Of a stretch of 64,000 bases of DNA, positions 13,927 through 24,202 are shown in pieces. The stretch spans positions 93,710-157,709 of the forward strand of contig JBLWGC010000177.1 of NCBI GenBank assembly GCA_048772705.1. Direction: 5' to 3'. The notes beneath the pieces are model-generated. The model was not told the origin of the DNA, did not search any database, and saw nothing but the letters and a program-made list of their open reading frames with translations. Positions within the stretch are counted from its first letter, which is position 1; each line of letters begins with the position of its first letter. The translations under genes and the position numbers were made by a program. This stretch comes from Leidyana gryllorum EB-2025a. Taxonomy: Eukaryota > Apicomplexa.

Positions 13927-15048
13927 TCACGCAATAGCCTTCTTTCGGAAAGTTCCCTGTATCCAACATCTGTCCAGCACCTTTCCAGTCTTTCTATTGA
14001 CGAAACGGCGCTGAATCTCTTCACAACGGACCTCTTCCAGTCCAACTTTATCCAGAGACTCTAAGAGCTCTTTCTTGTCAAAGTAGGTCGCCAGCGTGCC
14101 GTCTTGGCGGACGTAAGCGTGTTCGGCGACGCGCGCACTCTGTCTACTGGCGAACCGCACCTCTTTTTGGTCATACCTCGCATAGTCTCGGAATAACAGG
14201 AGGCCCCCAGATTTCAGCGAGGACGCTATCCGTCCCAACACAGTCTCTACCAACTCGGGCGGGATAGCCGACAAGACAAACAAAAGTAGCGCAGCGTCGT
14301 AGCGATCTTCAACTTGGACTACTTGTTCAACTAGTTTAGTACTGAACTCAGAAGAGCCCCCCTCACTGTCCAATACAGCTGTGGGAGCTTCGTGATTGAT
14401 CATGTCCCAGACCCCCAACTTGACGATACTCCCACACCCTTCTTTAGATTCCTGGGAGTAGCGTTGCGCGAGCAGTTGCACAGCGCGTCGCGACACATCG
14501 AATGCCTCCGCTTGGCAGAGAGGTTCTGTGATTGAAATTTGAGGATTGAGGGGAACAAGTACACTTACGATTGCGTAGGAATGGAATGAGGGCGTTTCCC
14601 ACTCCGCAGCCTGCATCCAGCAGGAGCCATGGACGGTTGCGTTCGTTGAGGGCCTTCACAGAGGCAATATCGAGAGTTAAGTGATCGTCGTCATTTTGAG
14701 CGCCACTCTCTGAGTTGGGTGTGGTCTTAAGGTCAAACTCGCGCTCTAACCACGATCGATCCTTGAAGAAATTTGCCTCATTCCTCTTGTAGAAGAGTTC
14801 CCAGTTCTTGGCTTGATCCTTTCTATACTTCTCTGTGCGTGGAGGTGAGAGTAGGGGGCGGCGAGGGGGTGATGCTTACGAAGCCAGAAGGGTGGTAGCA
14901 ACTTGTTGTCAGGATCGTTCAAGATCGCGTCCAGCTCCGAGCGCATGTCATCGGTAAACTCTATGGCTGTCACTGTCGGAGAGTTTGGATAGGCGAGAAT
15001 GGATGAGAAAGGCGTACCGTGATCGTCATCGATGAAATCCTTGGGCAT
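13927..15048 (-). CDS. METTL2: METTL2/METTL8-type tRNA (cytosine-32 N3) methyltransferase
   Basis: SAM-dependent enzyme making 3-methylcytidine at tRNA position 32 (in the yeast Trm140/METTL2 family). Exons 15048-14880, 14832-14569 and 14525-13927 give 343 residues. The diagnostic AQ..K.NWE.FYKRN...FFKDR.WL.REF block is present as QAKNWELFYKRNEANFFKDR. The SAM-binding motif LLDAGCGVGNALIPFL lies at ~130-145, followed by the AFDVSRRAV acidic-loop strand after the second intron. Motif IV is YDAALLLFVLSAIPPE, and the C-terminal GGLLLFRDYARYDQ and DGTLATYFDKKEL blocks are typical of the family. No seryl-tRNA-synthetase-interacting extension or organelle leader is obvious. Confidence 0.93.
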
Positions 15049-15155
15049 CCGAGGAATAAAATTTTCGTCGAGGCCCAGCAGCAGGTTGATGGCTCAGGGC
15101 CCACCCACTAGCCAGAAGAGTTGATTGCCTCCGATGTGAGGTAGACTTGGTGCTG

Positions 15156-16011
15156 ATGAAAGCATCGTCGTCGTCTCAACCACAACAAGCTCCTCCTCCC
15201 CCCCCTCCTCCCCCGTGTTCCCCTGTATCTGAGCTTGGCGCCTCGTTATCAGCTCCGCCAGGATCCTTTCCTCCCCCACCCAGTCGGAAACCACTCCCAA
15301 GTCGAAAACCAATAACAATTATCAAGAGGCCCAAGCTACCCAGAGGTCAAGCACCGTCACCCGACGAAACACCAGGAGCTGCGAGCGATGATCCCACACT
15401 ATATGCCCCTGGTGATAACGGTGAGCAGAGAGTTTTGTTCAATCACACTACTATGTCTGTCTGTATTGCAGTGCACCCAGGCTTGCGAGCCGCTAGTGAA
15501 CTTGAGTCTGAGCCCGAGGCGCGCCGTGGTGCCTTGGGCTTTAAATCTCTCGAAGAGAGAGTGCGAGCGGTAGGACTCCATTCTTTCGACTGAGCCTTCA
15601 ATTTCGAAATTACAGTATGAAGAAGCGAAGCGACGGATATGGACGGAACAGCATTTGCCCCCTCTCGCTGCTGAGGGGGCGGCAGCGGCTACGAGTGGTG
15701 TCCGTTCTTCGTCTTCTACAGCAGCAGCAGCAGGCGAACCGCAGTGGGGCACTAACCGTTCGCAAACACCACCCGCCCCTATAGAATATGAAGTTAATCA
15801 GCCGCCGACGAACTGGGGCCCTCATCAGCCGCTGTTGTACGGACAGCCGCCGAACTGGTTGTGGCAGGGCGGAGGCGACAATCGGGGGGTTCATTATATG
15901 GGTCTGATGCCCCCTTCTTCTGCTGAGTATGTGGTACACCGCCAAGCTCCCCCACCCAGCCCGGCAGAAAGTGATCTCATGTGGCGTGGTTGGGCAGCTG
16001 GTGGGTCATAG
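15156..16011 (+). CDS. SUZ-domain (SZRD1-like) protein
   Basis: Three exons, 15156-15420, 15472-15569 and 15616-16011, give 252 residues. The spliced centre reads FKSLEERVRAYEEAKRRIW, the core of the SUZ motif found in R3H/SUZ proteins and SZRD1, which binds RNA. Upstream is a proline-rich stretch (APPPPPPPP...) with ITIIKRPKLPRG, like the short basic motif preceding SUZ in SZRD1. The C-terminal ~130 residues are Ala/Ser then Pro/Asn/Gln/Gly-rich with repeated PP-W/PP-N elements, resembling a prion-like mRNP tail. No R3H domain is present. The frame is open upstream to TTG, but the first ATG is at 15156. It is divergent from the methyltransferase gene with 107 bp between. Confidence 0.82.
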
Positions 16012-16049
16012 GGTGTATACATGTCTGAACCTCTTTTTTTCGCTACGAA

Positions 16050-17009
16050 ATGGTGGCCACAAAGACCACACTGGGGGCGCCAATTCTGGCCCGTGAAGAT
16101 GATGCCCTCTTTTGTGACTCTATTCAACCAGATACGTCGTTTACCTCCTCAGAGTTAGCATCCGAAGCAATTCTGCGACTCCTCCTACTGGCAGGTATAG
16201 TCGTCATTGACATACTCGTGCCTCAAGCCTTCCGACGACAAGTCGTTGGCAACAACTGGGCCAACTATGCGTATCCGTACACCCCCGTCGAGACTATATC
16301 CTTCCCGTCACTATTGCTCGTCGGGCTTACGATCCCTCCCATCCTTGTGCTCGCAGCCACTCTTTTGACACAACGCCCCGGGAAAAGACGCATTGTCTTT
16401 CTCAACTTTGTACTCGCCATCACCCTCAGCATATGCTTGAGCGAGTGCCTCACCTCACTGGTCAAGAAGAGCTTCGGCCAACTCCGCCCTGACTACCTGT
16501 CGCGCTGCTTTGGCACCCCCGATGTATACAAGTACCTGGCCGACGCCAACATGACCTTCGCCGACCTTCCGCCCTTCCCGGTGTGCGTCGCAGGGGCGGG
16601 CCCACAACTCATGGAAGAAGCGCGACTATCCTTTCCCTCTGGACACAGTGCATACGCGGCCGCTACATTCGGGGTTTTGGCAATGTGGTTGTACTCGTAC
16701 ATTCCGACACAGTTCGTCATTATCATACCGTCGGTCCGTCTAGTCGCAGGAATGGTCGCTGCTACGTTCCCGTTCTATGTTGCTGTCTCACGCACAGCCG
16801 ACTACCGCCACCATCCTAGCGATGTGATCGCTGGCCTTCTCCTGGGCTTCGTTGTGGCCTTCTTCTCATATCGAGTGTACCATCGTCCTACTCGTCCGCA
16901 ACAGCCTCTTCTCCTCAATCTCGCCAAGGAAACTTGGAATCAAGAACAAGAAACCACCAGCCCCTTCGTGGACAATACACCGACCACCAGAGGGCCTCTG
17001 GACGTATGA
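16050..17009 (+). CDS. PAP2-family lipid phosphate phosphatase
   Basis: Membrane enzyme that dephosphorylates phosphatidate and related lipid phosphates. Intronless, 319 residues, normal for the family. Six hydrophobic segments are visible (about 40-58, 86-106, 115-134, 201-217, 222-245 and 259-275). The three phosphatase motifs are complete: KKSFGQLRP (139-147), PSGH (196-199) and SRTADYRHHPSD (247-258), with the catalytic histidines of motifs 2 and 3 present. The short C-terminal tail is polar and Thr/Pro-rich. The start codon lies 38 bp after the previous stop, and the gene ends 18 bp from the convergent gene to its right. It could act with the PLC-delta and glycerophosphodiesterase genes nearby, but proximity alone does not show this. 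Confidence 0.95.
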   Translation: MVATKTTLGAPILAREDDALFCDSIQPDTSFTSSELASEAILRLLLLAGIVVIDILVPQAFRRQVVGNNWANYAYPYTPVETISFPSLLLVGLTIPPILVLAATLLTQRPGKRRIVFLNFVLAITLSICLSECLTSLVKKSFGQLRPDYLSRCFGTPDVYKYLADANMTFADLPPFPVCVAGAGPQLMEEARLSFPSGHSAYAAATFGVLAMWLYSYIPTQFVIIIPSVRLVAGMVAATFPFYVAVSRTADYRHHPSDVIAGLLLGFVVAFFSYRVYHRPTRPQQPLLLNLAKETWNQEQETTSPFVDNTPTTRGPLDV

Positions 17010-17027
17010 CACGGCGCCCCTTCCCTA

Positions 17028-18595
17028 CTACGGTGGCTCCGGACCCCCTTGAACCACATACAAACGGATGCGATCGCCCTGACAGTGAACACGCCAATGG
17101 CAACATCAAACCCGAAGCATCACTCACTTTTCGGATCTGCTGATTTGCAAATCTGTCGTGTTCCATTCCCAACCGCTTTAACGGAACCACGATCGGTGCA
17201 TTCTTATCCAACACCGTAATATGAAGTCCAAGTAGGGTAATGGCTCGTTCAACCTTGCCTGAAACAAGAACGAGGAGATGCAGATTAGTAAGTAGAGTAA
17301 GTAGCTGCGATGAGGCAGGTGGGCTCGCAGCTTTTACAGAATACGTGTGTGTGCGGGCCGAAGTCAAGCACACACGACTGCATTGCTCACCTCCGTTTTG
17401 TGCCAAATATGTCGACCGTGACACTACTAAGCTCTCCCCGCAGTACTTGGACTCCTTCAACTGCCATTGAGGGCCATATACATCTGTTTTCGAGCAAGGG
17501 AATTGAAGGGTTGATCAGTGTGGTGTTCGTCCACTCACCGAACGTTGGTAAAGGGTCCGCAGCCCGAGTGCGGAAAGTATCGAAGTCGAACCTGTTGTGG
17601 GCGGACATTGTTGAGGGGTGGGTCGACAATAATCGGGAGAGCTCACCAGAGGGTGTTAGGTTCTTCGAGTGGGCACTTTTGGCCGTATTCGCGCGGGGGG
17701 TTGTGCTTAGGTGTGATGAATTTGGGCGGATGCCAGACCAATGATTTCGGATCTAAGACGCCAAGGGCATTACACAAGTTGATTGGAATTTCGAGTCTAT
17801 CGTAGACACAGACTTCGGGAACGAAGGGTCCCCCCACAACGAGAATTTCGTCGCCATGAAATCTGGTGTTGTCCTTTCTGAACCAGAGGTTTCGTCTCGT
17901 CCCATAGGGTTTGACTTCGACGCGGAAGGAGGTGCGGAGTCGGCGGTCAGCGGGAGATTTGGCACAGGGAGGTTGTGGAGAGTCGCATGAGGGCCTGGGC
18001 GACGGTTGTAATAGGGAGGAGCTGTAGGCGATCTCAAGGCATTTGCCCTTACAGGACGGGAGGACCTGAGGGGTGGTTTGAGATATGAGTGTTATTGCGG
18101 GTAGTCAGTCACCTTGGCAAAGATGAGAAGGTCCGCTCGTATGCCGAAATCCTCAATATAGAGGGGCTGTATGGCGAAGTCGAAGCATTCAAGTTCAAGG
18201 TGGTCTCGATAAGTGATCGCGAATGAATCAGTGATAGGCTTAACCCATACGTCGAGGATGAATTTGTGAATAGTGACAAACCAATGAGGACAAACCTCGA
18301 GCAGTTTAGGCAACGTCGGGTCGCAAACGTATGGCAAGAAATGCTGCAATGTCTCGGGATTCAGGAATGGCTTATGATTCCGGGGATCGCCGTATACTTC
18401 ATACTGAATAGGCTCGGGTTCGATAGATCCTTTTTCTTCAGTGAGCCTATATCTTGGCAAATACGACACTGCAGAAGCCCGAGGGCGGCCTGACTTGAGC
18501 AACACCTCCTGCATTTTATTGAAAGGCAACACTATCCGTCGGTTGGCGAAGAAGGGCCCTCGCAGCAAGTCATCCTTGCTTTCGCCCTGCCCCAT
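17028..18595 (-). CDS. Unrecognised 409-aa protein with a potential N-myristoylation signal
   Basis: Six exons: 18595-18113, 18065-17647, 17591-17539, 17483-17391, 17258-17128 and 17078-17028. All phases agree. Splicing the last intron (49 nt) moves the stop to 17028 and keeps it clear of the convergent phosphatase gene, which supports the model. The start chosen at 18595 gives MGQGESKDD, a good N-myristoyltransferase context (Gly2, Ser6). An upstream in-frame ATG at 18646 would overlap the divergent PLC gene. The protein is mixed alpha/beta, with blocks such as PLYIEDFGIRADLLIFAK, FRVEVKPYGTRRNLWFRK and LGLHITVLDKNAPIVVPL. No signal peptide or membrane segment is visible. I do not recognise the family. 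Confidence 0.78.
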
Positions 18596-18639
18596 GACCC
18601 GATTTTTTTCCACCCCCCCTTTTGGACAATGCTTTGACA
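18596..18639. promoter_or_regulatory. 44-bp divergent promoter region between the 409-aa protein gene and PLC
   Basis: This is the whole interval between the two chosen start codons. On the + strand it contains a T7 run, a C-rich run and another T-run. Function is inferred from the head-to-head arrangement; no known factor site is recognised. Confidence 0.45.
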
Positions 18640-21600
18640 ATGTCATCAGCTTCTCTCAAAGGTGGCCCTGCACTCTTGCAACGGTCCCGTTCGGGACGAA
18701 CAGCACAAGATGCTCTGGGCTTGGACACTGTACCATCCACCATGATGGTAACTCCTGGTGGTGAGCTCCTATTGAGAGCCGTTGTCGCATATAATGTCGT
18801 TAATATGGTGCTTCGCTATCTGTGAATGTAACTCGCTATGGCTCTATGGCCCTATGACCCCAGGGGTCTGTGGCGCTTGTCTCTATCCAATACTCTACCC
18901 GCCGTCTCCTCTGCTTTTCCGCCGTCTCCTCTGCTTTCCCGCCGCCTCCTCCCTCTCCACCGCCCCCGGTCGACTGCAGCTGTCTCAGGTGGTGGTGTTC
19001 ACCGATCACTCCAGCGGAAACTGTCTGCCGAGTTTGGATTGGTGGTTATATCAGATCCAGTTAAAGAGCGGATTCGCAACGTTGAGGTTGAAGAAGCTCT
19101 GCATCAGATCCAAGCAGGTTCCACTTTGCTGAAATACTGCAGCGGGCGATTCAAATCAGTGAGTTTGAGCAGCTGAGTACGTCTCCGACAGACCGAGCGA
19201 CCCTCTTTTTGACAGCCACATGAGAGACACTTCTATGTGGATCTCGATTTGATGATTATTCGGTGGTTGAGTCCCAACAAATCGGTGACAGAGTCACAGA
19301 TTTACCTCTCCGACATTGCCCGAATCGTGCCTGGCACGGACAGCGACTTTTGGCGAGTGAGTGTGCCCGCGGTTTCGACCGGTGTCTCTGTTTTACAGAA
19401 CATTTCCGACAGCTCCGAAGCGACAAAGAGCGAAGCGACCTTGGAATAGAGATACTGGCGGGAGTTCGGAAGTTGCGAGTGGCGTGCAAGGACGAGTGTG
19501 AATGGAAGCTTTGGTTCACTGGGCTGTTGTATGCCCAGCAGCGATCGATCACGAGTCTCCAGGGAGAAGGGAGTTTGTCGAGCAGCTTCATCCGGAAACA
19601 GTGGGATCTGACCGACCGAAATAGGGACGGAAAGGTTCAATTCGACGAGGTACTTATCCTACTTAAGCGTCTGAACTGCAAGTTAGTGGTCAATTCATTT
19701 TCTGCCCACTCGACTGATTGCTGCCTTAGCACCGATATCGGCTATGCTTCCGAACTGTTCAAATCTGCAATTGCAACCCGCGACCGCGACGCGGACGGTC
19801 TGACCTTTGAGGAATTTAAGATAGTGAGCGAACCGCGGGTATACTTTGTGTGTATCCCTCCATTGTGCACTCAGATGTTGCAAAGGCTACTCACACACGT
19901 TGATGTGATGTCGTACTTTGAGCATTATATCAAAGGGGATATGGGGAAAGATCGCGTCATGTCTGTGGAATCCTATATAGAGTTCCTCAAAGAGGTGCAG
20001 GGGGCCGATCAATCCGAGATTGACCGCTCAGTCCGGATTCTGCGAACCCTTTCAGGACCCTTCGCCGCACATGACGAGAGCTACATAACAGATTTGGGGT
20101 TCAATGCCCTCATAACAGGCGAATTCAACTCCATATTCGACCCCCAAAAGCAACGCAAGTACCAGGATATGTCCAGACCCATCACCGACTACTATATTGC
20201 TAGCAGTCACAATACCTATTTGACAAGTAATTCTCAAATGCAAAAATCGGGCTCCCATCCCTTTCCGCAGGTGATCAGGTTGTCGGTCGCTCGGCGGTGG
20301 GCCAATACATCGAAGTGCTATTGACTGGATGTCGATGCGTCGAATTGGACTGTTGGGACGGTCCCGATGGAGAGCCTGTGATCTTTCACGGATATACATT
20401 GACTTCCAAGATCCCCTTCGAAGCAGTGGTGAAGGCATGTAGAGACTACGGATTTAAGGTACCCTTCGTCGCCACACACTTACTGCCGTCTCTCAGAGAA
20501 ATCCCTATCCAATCATATTGTCATTGGAAATGCACTGCTCGGCCCGTCAGAAGGCCAGAATTGGCGACATCCTCCACGAAGTGTTGGGGAACTCCTTGCA
20601 TGTTCTTACCGAATGTGAGCACCAAATGAATCCCACCCCTCCTATCGCCTCGCAGTGGACAAGCATCAACCGCCGTCTCCTGAGAGCCTCAAGTACCGCT
20701 TCCTCGTCAAAGGAAAGGTCCTCGGCGAAGGAGACGTGGAAGAAGAAGAAGAAGGAAACGAAGACGACCTGCAGGCAGAAGAAACTGAAATTCGACAACA
20801 ACTCCTCAATGAATTCCCTCAAGCTTTCTGTGTTGACATAGACTTACCAAATCTCGTACTCCCCCCTAAAGGCATGGGAGACATAATGGTGCAAACAGCC
20901 CGCGACAAATCTGGAGATCGCGAAACTTCCGGCTCCGATGCACGGCGCGGGCCCTCCTCTACGAGTGAGCCGGGCATTTTCATGGGTCTGATCGCCCTCC
21001 ACCTGTCTGTGTCTGTGTCTCCCCACCTGTGTCTGTGTCTATGTTCACCACCTGTGTCTGTCTCCCCTCCACCTGTGTCTGTCTCCCTTCCACCTGTGTG
21101 TGTCTCCCCTCCACCTGTGTGTGTGTCTCCCCCACTTGTCTAACGTCTCCTGCTTTGATAGGATCCGCCGACGACTTGAGTCATTATTACGAAGCCATCT
21201 GTTTGCCCGGCAAAAAGTTGAGGAGCTTCGACGATCGCAGTCGACATGGTAAGCCGTAGAGTTGGGTTCTTATTGGCAAGGCTGAGCAGCAATGCACGTA
21301 TGTACATTCAATGAGCGCAGGTTGATGCGACTCTACAAGTTGGAGGCGCCGCAATTGGTCAAATTCCATCACGACTATCTGTCTAGAATATACCCGGCGG
21401 GTACCCGTGTCATGTCTTCTAATTACAATCCAATCTTTTGCTGGTCGGTCGGCTGCCAGATGGTTGCACTTAATTACCAAGTGAGTGTCCACTTGACTCA
21501 ATGTCTCATTAACACCGCCCGGCCGATCTCGCAGGCGGTTGGTATGGCTCTGTTACTCAATGTGGGCCGATTCAATGAAAACGGCAACATGGGCTACGTC

Positions 21601-22235
21601 CTGAAACCGCCCATTCTCACTGATAGTAGCATCTCGAGCTTCGATCCTCACAGATTGGACCCGGCAGTGCTCGAGCGCGGGGGAGAAGAGCCCTGCATGA
21701 TAACATTACAGGTGGGCCCCACTGATCACAATCAGCTCTGGAACATCCACCTTCCTGTCCAGATCTTGGCTGGACAACAATTACCAAGACTCAAAGTGCG
21801 TGACGATGATGGGCGGAAACGGGATATGGCCTGCCCCTCGGTCACCGTGTCTGTACAAGGGGTACCCGGCGATACCACGACAAAAAAGACGACTTCCGTC
21901 AGCAATAATGGCCTGAACCCTCGCTGGAACAATCAAGTGTTGGAGTAAGTTTGATCTATGTGCGTGTGTGTGTGTATCTGACACGGGACCTTCTCAGTTT
22001 CGTAATTGCCGTACCATCTTTGGCAATAATGGTATTTGAGGTTCGTCATAGTGACAATGCCCGTTCGGAGTACTTGGCTGGGAACGCTATTCCGGTGAAT
22101 TGTATTCGACCTGGGCTTAGATGGGTGCCCCTCTATGATGCGCATGGTCGTTATGTTCGATGGTCCGGTCTAATAGTGCACGCCAAAAAAACCCCAACTG
22201 TTCTGGACAAAGCCCGGTTTGAGCTGAGTTCGTAG
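18640..22235 (+). CDS. PLCD: Phosphoinositide-specific phospholipase C, delta type
   Basis: Hydrolyses PIP2 to IP3 and diacylglycerol at the membrane. Thirteen exons give 895 residues: 18640-18760, 18989-19158, 19216-19356, 19413-19681, 19730-19823, 19875-20226, 20271-20458, 20497-20614, 20656-20964, 21162-21248, 21290-21480, 21535-21944 and 21998-22235. Order: PH domain (~60-190, [18 protein letters not shown]), EF-hands ([28 protein letters not shown]), X box, acidic linker ([10 protein letters not shown]), Y box ([24 protein letters not shown]), C2 domain ([12 protein letters not shown]). Catalytic residues are intact: H377 in SSHNTYL, E407 and D409 in VELDCWDG, H422 in FHGYT, E456 in SLEMHCS. 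Uncertain points: the long first intron (228 nt) and the third-intron acceptor (19412). Two stop-less 3n introns (48 and 51 nt) were removed on splice signals and alignment. Confidence 0.93.
20998..21142 (+). repeat. CT/GT-rich minisatellite inside a PLC intron
   Basis: The intron at 20965-21161 is 197 nt, about four times the local norm. Most of it is imperfect tandem copies of a ~20-22 nt unit of the form CCACCTGTGTCTGTCTCCCT, drifting to TGTGTGTCTCC. The expansion lies upstream of the acceptor and adds to its pyrimidine tract. Expected effects are length polymorphism between strains rather than protein change. Confidence 0.8.
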
Positions 22236-22316
22236 TTGAGATCTAAGATAACATACGGTGATACTGACCCATGTGTACGGTGTCATTTTGGAAAAATAGT
22301 TTTTTGGGTTATACCA

Positions 22317-23720
22317 ATGAGATCTGTGGTTCTTCCCCTGGTGGCCCTTGCGGTCGGACCCGCGACGGCCGTTGACATTATAGCTCACCGAGGGTTCAGT
22401 GGAGCGTACCCTGAATCGACCAGTGCCGCAAACATCGCGGCCGTGAAAGAGGGGGCGGATTGGCTGGAGTGTGACGTAGTGCCCTCCAAGGACGGCGTTG
22501 TGTACTGCAGTCATGAGCCCCATCTGGCCGAGCTTAATTCGGATATCACCCGCTTCAAGCATCGTGAGAGATTCCCATTGGATGGTATCCGCAGGGCCAC
22601 TGTGGAAAGAGCACCAGATGGGAACTACTACAATACTGTTGAAGGCTGGTTCTTCAGCGACTATAACTCGGTTGACATTGATGAGCTGAAGGTCGCTCAG
22701 CGGTACATGGAGAGAGATCAATCCAACAGCCTGGCAGAACCATTCCTGAAATTGAAAGATTTCATCAAATTCGCTCGAAGTGAAAAAGTTGGACTCTATA
22801 TCGAGCCAAAGCATTCTGACTGGTTTTATGACGTTGCCGGCATCGAGCTTAATATGCTCATTGTAAAGGAACTGGTGGAAGGTTTCGGGGGCGAGCTTGT
22901 TGATGCTTCAGCGGACGAAATCCCTGAGATCGATCTCGAAGCACTCAACCCCCCCAACTCGGAACTTGCCATGTGGAAAGAGACTCTGGAAAGCGCTAAA
23001 GCAAAGGCAGAGGGGAAGAAAGTTGTATTCCCCAAGAACGCGTTCGATATTCCAGTTGTGATCGAAAGTTTCCTATACGAAGATTTGGCTTTTTACAAAT
23101 ACATTGGCTGGGCCGATCAGCAACCCACCTGTGCACTCACGTGGGATGCCAGGGGCCTCCCTACCTCCAACTGGGGTGAAACCTACCTCAAGGGGGAGAA
23201 ATTCGTTGACTCCAATGAGAACAGCGACGAAGACTGGCAAGACGACTCTGGGCCTTCACTCAGATCTGTCGCCGTAAACGCTGCCAGCATGAAAGCAGTC
23301 AACGCCAAGTACCTCGGACCCGATAAGAACCTCCTCATTACGCACGAGGATCTCGTGTCCACTGCTCACAAGGAGAAGATCCAGGTCCATATCTGGACGC
23401 TTCGCAACGACAACGCGAACCATGTTGCCCGTGGCCCCTGGCCCCCTGCAGCGGATGCGGCTACTGCGTCAGAGTACGAAAAGATGCCAAAGACCATTGT
23501 CGCCCGCGATGCCAACATCCCTAAACAATTCCGATCCTGTGTGACTCGCGAACTGGACTACTTTGTGGAGGCTGGAGTGGACGGAATTTTCACAGACAAC
23601 GTCAACACTCTCAATTTGTATCTAAAGAGGCAAAGGGCCAACAACAGCGGTATTTCCCCGTCCTTCATCGGCGGCATCATTACCTCTGTTTTGTCACTGC
23701 TGGCCATACTTGCTTTCTGA
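22317..23720 (+). CDS. Secreted, probably GPI-anchored glycerophosphodiester phosphodiesterase
   Basis: GlpQ/GDPD-type enzyme that cleaves glycerophosphodiesters to an alcohol and glycerol-3-phosphate (EC 3.1.4.46 family). Intronless, 467 residues. The frame is open upstream to TTG at 22236, but the first ATG (22317) opens directly with a signal peptide, MRSVVLPLVALAVGPATA. Next comes the GDPD signature: IIAHRGFSGAYPESTSAA (catalytic His-Arg near 24), then LECDVVPSKDGVVYCSHEP with the metal-binding E, D and H. YIEPKHSD and the late ITHEDLV, VHIWTLRND and GVDGIFTDNV motifs complete the TIM barrel. The C-terminus (NNSGISPSF, then ~17 hydrophobic residues, ending at the stop) is a typical GPI-attachment signal. 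Extracellular or surface location is inferred from both ends. Confidence 0.92.
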   Translation: MRSVVLPLVALAVGPATAVDIIAHRGFSGAYPESTSAANIAAVKEGADWLECDVVPSKDGVVYCSHEPHLAELNSDITRFKHRERFPLDGIRRATVERAPDGNYYNTVEGWFFSDYNSVDIDELKVAQRYMERDQSNSLAEPFLKLKDFIKFARSEKVGLYIEPKHSDWFYDVAGIELNMLIVKELVEGFGGELVDASADEIPEIDLEALNPPNSELAMWKETLESAKAKAEGKKVVFPKNAFDIPVVIESFLYEDLAFYKYIGWADQQPTCALTWDARGLPTSNWGETYLKGEKFVDSNENSDEDWQDDSGPSLRSVAVNAASMKAVNAKYLGPDKNLLITHEDLVSTAHKEKIQVHIWTLRNDNANHVARGPWPPAADAATASEYEKMPKTIVARDANIPKQFRSCVTRELDYFVEAGVDGIFTDNVNTLNLYLKRQRANNSGISPSFIGGIITSVLSLLAILAF

Positions 23721-23909
23721 TCGATGCACCGTATCACATTCTGGTTCAAAGTTCCCGTAGCCCGACTGTGTCCATCTAAGAGCGAAGAAAAGGGCTACTT
23801 TTGCGACCAAACTGATAACGAAAGATAGTACGACCAGGTTAGGCAGTCGTAGGATCAAAACACACAGAACACACACACACCGAGACCACGCACAACACAC
23901 CAACAACAT
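23694..23909 (-). CDS. Doubtful small membrane-protein ORF (71 aa)
   Basis: An ATG-started frame whose first ~50 residues are strongly hydrophobic (VCVLCVLILRLPNLVVLSFV, then a second VAKVALFFALRW stretch), followed by a polar tail. It overlaps the last 27 bp of the convergent phosphodiesterase gene. Part of the hydrophobic character comes from a GT-rich low-complexity tract reading as Cys-Val, so this may be chance. No family is recognised. Confidence 0.22.
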   Translation of the reverse strand: MLLVCCAWSRCVCVLCVLILRLPNLVVLSFVISLVAKVALFFALRWTQSGYGNFEPECDTVHRSESKYGQQ

Positions 23910-24202
23910 ACACACTCTTCCATTGACCTTAACTCATCGGTGTCGGAGAAGCGCGCTACGAAGTTGGTACCCCCGACTAGCCTCAGTCAGAGTTTTCTGG
24001 AAGCTTCAACAGCTCCGCCGCGGGTCATAGTTGGCGAGAAACTGCGGCATGCGCATTCACATTTACGCTTGGTTTCAGCACTTTAGCAGTTGGGCGATGA
24101 GTCGCTGGCGGGTGGTAGCTGGAGCTGGGCATATTTATAGAACCAATAGACCTACCACTTTTTTGGGTGTGTGGCTTTTTAGGAGATCGCTATGTGTTTG
24201 AT
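23721..24202. other. 482-bp intergenic region upstream of the importin gene
   Basis: One of the longest gene-poor stretches outside the repeats. It contains the doubtful small minus-strand ORF, an AC-rich low-complexity tract (about 23858-23912), a GC-rich segment around 24010-24060, and the importin promoter and leader. A TTTATAG near 24134 could be TATA-like but is not well supported. No tRNA or other RNA gene is recognised. Confidence 0.5.

Noticed and set aside
17010-17127. Read-through C-terminus of the 409-aa protein overlapping the phosphatase gene
   Set aside because: A 49-nt intron with GTGAGT donor and CTGTCAG acceptor at 17079-17127 gives a short clean end (GDRIRLYVVQGGPEPP) without overlap.
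18596-18646. Upstream ATG (18646) for the 409-aa protein
   Set aside because: It would overlap the start of the divergent PLC gene, adds a non-conserved-looking MTLSKHC leader, and loses the good myristoylation context.
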